DNA of 64,000 bases, from positions 46,324,486 through 46,388,485 of the forward strand of contig NC_054541.1 in the NCBI RefSeq assembly GCF_017654505.1, given 5' to 3'. This stretch comes from Polyodon spathula (taxonomy: Eukaryota > Chordata > Actinopteri > Acipenseriformes > Polyodontidae). Below the pieces are notes generated by a model. That model saw nothing but the letters and a program-made list of their open reading frames with translations, made no database searches and was not told where the DNA came from. The translations under genes were made by a program, and so were the position numbers. The first letter of the stretch is position 1, and every line of letters starts with the position of its first letter. Below, one piece after another: positions 61,953 to 64,000 of this stretch.

Positions 61953-62072
61953 CTACATCTCATCTTGGAATAACCAGTCCAAGATGTGATTAATACTGTC
62001 ACAGTCTTCTGGCGGTTCATCAGAAAGTCTATACCGGCAGCGTGAAGGGTTCTTCGAGGGCTTGTAGTCAGA
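61953..62072 (-). other. 40-codon open segment with acceptor-like start, possible repeat-derived ORF tail
   Basis: On the minus strand CCCTAACTGTAG precedes a frame reading SDYKPSKNPSRCRYRLSDEP, then PEDCDSINHILDWLFQDEM and a TAG stop. It looks protein-like (acidic, ending in a hydrophobic DWLF block). Part of it, GCCAGAAGAC...AGTATTAAT...GACTGGTTATTCCAAG, recurs with gaps at 58.45-58.50 kb. That favours a transposon-derived frame over a host terminal exon. The family is not recognised. Confidence 0.3.
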
Positions 62073-63135
62073 CTACAGTTAGGGGATGTCCGGTATGTGA
62101 AAGTTCCATGGCAAAGTTCCATTTGGAAGCACATGTTGCTCAGAAAACACCAAAAGGGTGTGTGGGTGTGTATGTGTGTGGGTGTGTTTGTGCCCACACA
62201 GGATCCAGCATCTGGAAAAGGGAACCACAAGAACAATTTACTTTTGTCAGGTCACTTGGAGCTCAGAGAGGGATGACTGGATCTTCTGGACTGACATGTA
62301 GTTTGGTTTAAGCTACAGAGACATGCAAGTAACCCAAAGCTGTTTCATCTGGAGGTAAAAGCATCTGTGCAGTTTCTCCTCGTGGAACTAAATGAGGACA
62401 CATTAAGCATCGATAGGCAACTGAGTTTTGAACCACCATAATTGTATTAAACTGAACTGAATTATGCCCGGAAACACTGCTGTTAACATTGGAATAACAA
62501 CGCCTACCCAGACACAGGGAGGATAAAAAAGTTCCAGTAAAATAAACGCAGTCTGGCAGCACAACACAAGGGACACGAGTGAGGTTCGTGGGCAGCTGGC
62601 CCGAGCAACACATCCGCTTATTTAAACACTTAACAAAAGTACCACAAACAAGCCAGCAACTGAACTGTAGGCTCCATAACGGATTGTACTGACTGTACCA
62701 TGGGAACTGAAGAGTCTGATGAGGTGTCACATCCTGCAATCCTTGAAGGGGGAGCATGAGTCCCACCCTATATTTTTTTTTTTTTTTTTTTTAAATGAAG
62801 TCATGCAATTCATGTCTGCTTTACATTTAAAAAAGGGACATGGTAGACATTGAGTGGCATTGAGTTGAGTTGAGTGGGATAAAGTCTCCCGCCATCCAGC
62901 CCAGATCAGTAAAGACTGAAAACATATTTGATGTGTTCTCTATAGTAAGGATCTGTATGATCTGGCACAATAAAGGGAGAAGGACATGCATGGATAGATA
63001 GGTGCTGGTGGTAGATGGTGAAGCTCTCTGACTGTTAGAATGATGGTGCATTTCCCTAAAGTGGCCAGTATTAAAAATAATTTTTCAGTCCCTATATCAT
63101 ACCCTATTATCTATATACAGTATATACAGTATATC
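62073..63135. other. No gene recognised; TG-rich tract and poly(T)
   Basis: A (TG)-rich tract lies at about 62158-62193 and a T-run of about 20 at 62773-62792. The 152-codon minus frame at 62308-62766 shows no motif I recognise. Confidence 0.55.

Positions 63136-63175
<40 letters not shown>
63136..63175. repeat. (GATA)n microsatellite
   Basis: Ten GATA units end in TA and are followed directly by the first base of the Tc1-like element. Confidence 0.97.
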
Positions 63176-63548
63176 CAGTGCCAAGAAAAAGTTTGTGAAC
63201 CCCAATGATAATTATGTAAATTCCATAGTTTTACCATTCTTAGCCTACCATAGACTTCTTGAATCAAAATATTTTCTTAAATAACCAATAGGGTTTATAT
63301 TAACCAATTCCATGTATTTTGAAACAAAATGATGTATGACTTAGACAAACAATGAGTAATTAAGATTCAGGGTATGTGAAAAAGTAAGTGAACCCCTGCT
63401 TTTATCAGCTTAATTAAGGGGCTAATCAGAATCAGATGTTTAAATAATTAGGTAGATCTTCAGGGGTGAGTTTTGGAGGCCCCACCCTATATAAAGATCA
63501 GAAACTTTATGAGTTTGGTCTTCATCATACAGGTGTGTGGAAACAATC
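63176..63548 (+). mobile_element. Left terminal region of a Tc1-like transposon (IR/DR type)
   Basis: The element begins CAGTGCCAAGAAAAAGTTTG right after TA (63174-63175), the Tc1/mariner target. The outer direct repeat GAAAAAGTTTGTGAACCCC (63185-63203) recurs as GAAAAAGTAAGTGAACCCC (63378-63396) with two changes, about 193 bp inside. Paired transposase-binding repeats in one terminal repeat are the IR/DR layout known from fish Tc1-like elements. Confidence 0.9.
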
Positions 63549-64000
63549 ATGCCACGATCAAAAGAAATCTCTGCGCACCTCAGAAAAACAGTTATTGATG
63601 CTCATCAGTCTAGAAAGGGTTACAAATCCATTTCTAAGGATTTGGGGTGCCACCAATCCACTGTCAGACAGATAGTCTACAAATGGAGAAAGTTCAAGAC
63701 CACAGTCACTCTACCCAGGAGTGGTCGTCCTACCAAAATCTCTCCCCAAGAATAAACGGGAAAATCATCAAGGAAGTCACAAAGAACCCCAGAGTAACAT
63801 CCAAGGATCTGCAGACCACTCTCGCCTTGGCTAATGTGAGTGTTCATGACTCAACTATCAGAAAAAGACTGAACAAGAATGGTGTTCATGGAAGGATAAC
63901 AAGGAGGAAACCACTGCTTTCTAAAAAGAACATTGCTGCCTGTCTGAAGTCCGCCAAAGAGCACATAGATGATCCACAAGACTTCTGGAACAATTTTCTC
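63549..64000 (+). pseudogene. Tc1-like transposase, frameshifted, cut by window edge
   Basis: The start MPRSKEISAHLRKTVIDAHQ follows the left terminal region at the usual distance. The N-terminal paired-like DNA-binding domain is visible: a first helix-turn-helix through SISKDLGCHQSTVRQIVYKW, the GRPR-like linker SGRPTKI, and a second helix-turn-helix with SKDLQTTL and VSVHDSTIRKRLNKNG. A frameshift near 63750 moves the frame: the first part closes at 63753-63755, while the second part continues INGKIIKEVTKNPRVTSKDL from 63752. The last residues seen, PQDFWNNFL, lie just before where the first DDE catalytic aspartate is expected, so catalytic residues are outside the window. The frameshift alone would inactivate this copy. 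Confidence 0.9.

Noticed and set aside
62308..62766. 152-codon minus-strand ORF, the longest in the window
   Set aside because: No domain, membrane or splice pattern was recognised, and it is overlapped by low-complexity DNA; most likely chance.
1..64000. Functional tRNA, rRNA, CRISPR array, operon or prokaryotic-style system
   Set aside because: The window is vertebrate repeat-rich DNA. All tRNA-like hits are SINE heads with degenerate arms, and the tandem arrays lack CRISPR spacing.

Overview
This window is vertebrate nuclear DNA, AT-rich and without any recognisable complete host gene. The mix of repeats (Tc1-like DNA transposon with IR/DR ends, GTF2IRD2/ZBED-like hAT remnants, a CR1-type LINE, tRNA-derived SINEs with a MIR-like core, abundant TA/CA/ATT/GATA microsatellites) fits a ray-finned fish, perhaps a slowly evolving lineage such as sturgeon or paddlefish. 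The species is an inference from repeat content only. The longest open frames are about 150 codons, and most open frames are chance.

Layout. 1-21 kb: mostly featureless AT-rich DNA with microsatellites, a candidate old LTR end (1.8-2.0 kb), pogo/Tigger-like ends (2.6 and 14.5 kb), a 132-bp tandem duplication (5.6 kb) and a clear unannotated element with about 46-bp terminal inverted repeats (16,252-16,888). 21-28 kb: three weak exon-like segments with good splice signals (21.2/22.0 kb on +, 26.36 kb on -, 27.36 kb on +), a CR1-like LINE 3' fragment (22.7 kb, -), a tRNA/CORE-SINE (24.1 kb) abutting a 42-bp minisatellite, and a second tRNA-SINE (24.8-25.3 kb). 28-37 kb: more tRNA-SINEs and a foldback hAT-type MITE (34.9 kb). 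36.6-37.4 kb: a reverse-transcriptase fragment of a CR1-type LINE on the minus strand, next to an LTR-like fragment. 38-47 kb: two decayed hAT transposases with BED zinc fingers, a second copy of the 34.9-kb MITE (39.9 kb), a G-rich hexamer array (43.5 kb) and a perfect 27-bp palindrome around a hAT-like end (46.9 kb). 47-54 kb: two solo LTRs, each with TG...CA ends and a perfect 5-bp target duplication (47.3-47.9 kb and 53.6-54.1 kb, both on the minus strand). 55-64 kb: SINE remnants, two related segments of a possible unknown repeat (58.45 and 61.99 kb), a GATA array, and at the right edge a Tc1-like transposon whose transposase carries one frameshift and runs off the window.

Nothing points to an operon, defence system or intact autonomous element. 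The sequence reads as intergenic or deep intronic DNA shaped by repeated insertion, decay and recombination of transposable elements. The most useful observations are precise element boundaries with target-site duplications, and unassigned elements that would need a repeat-library search.
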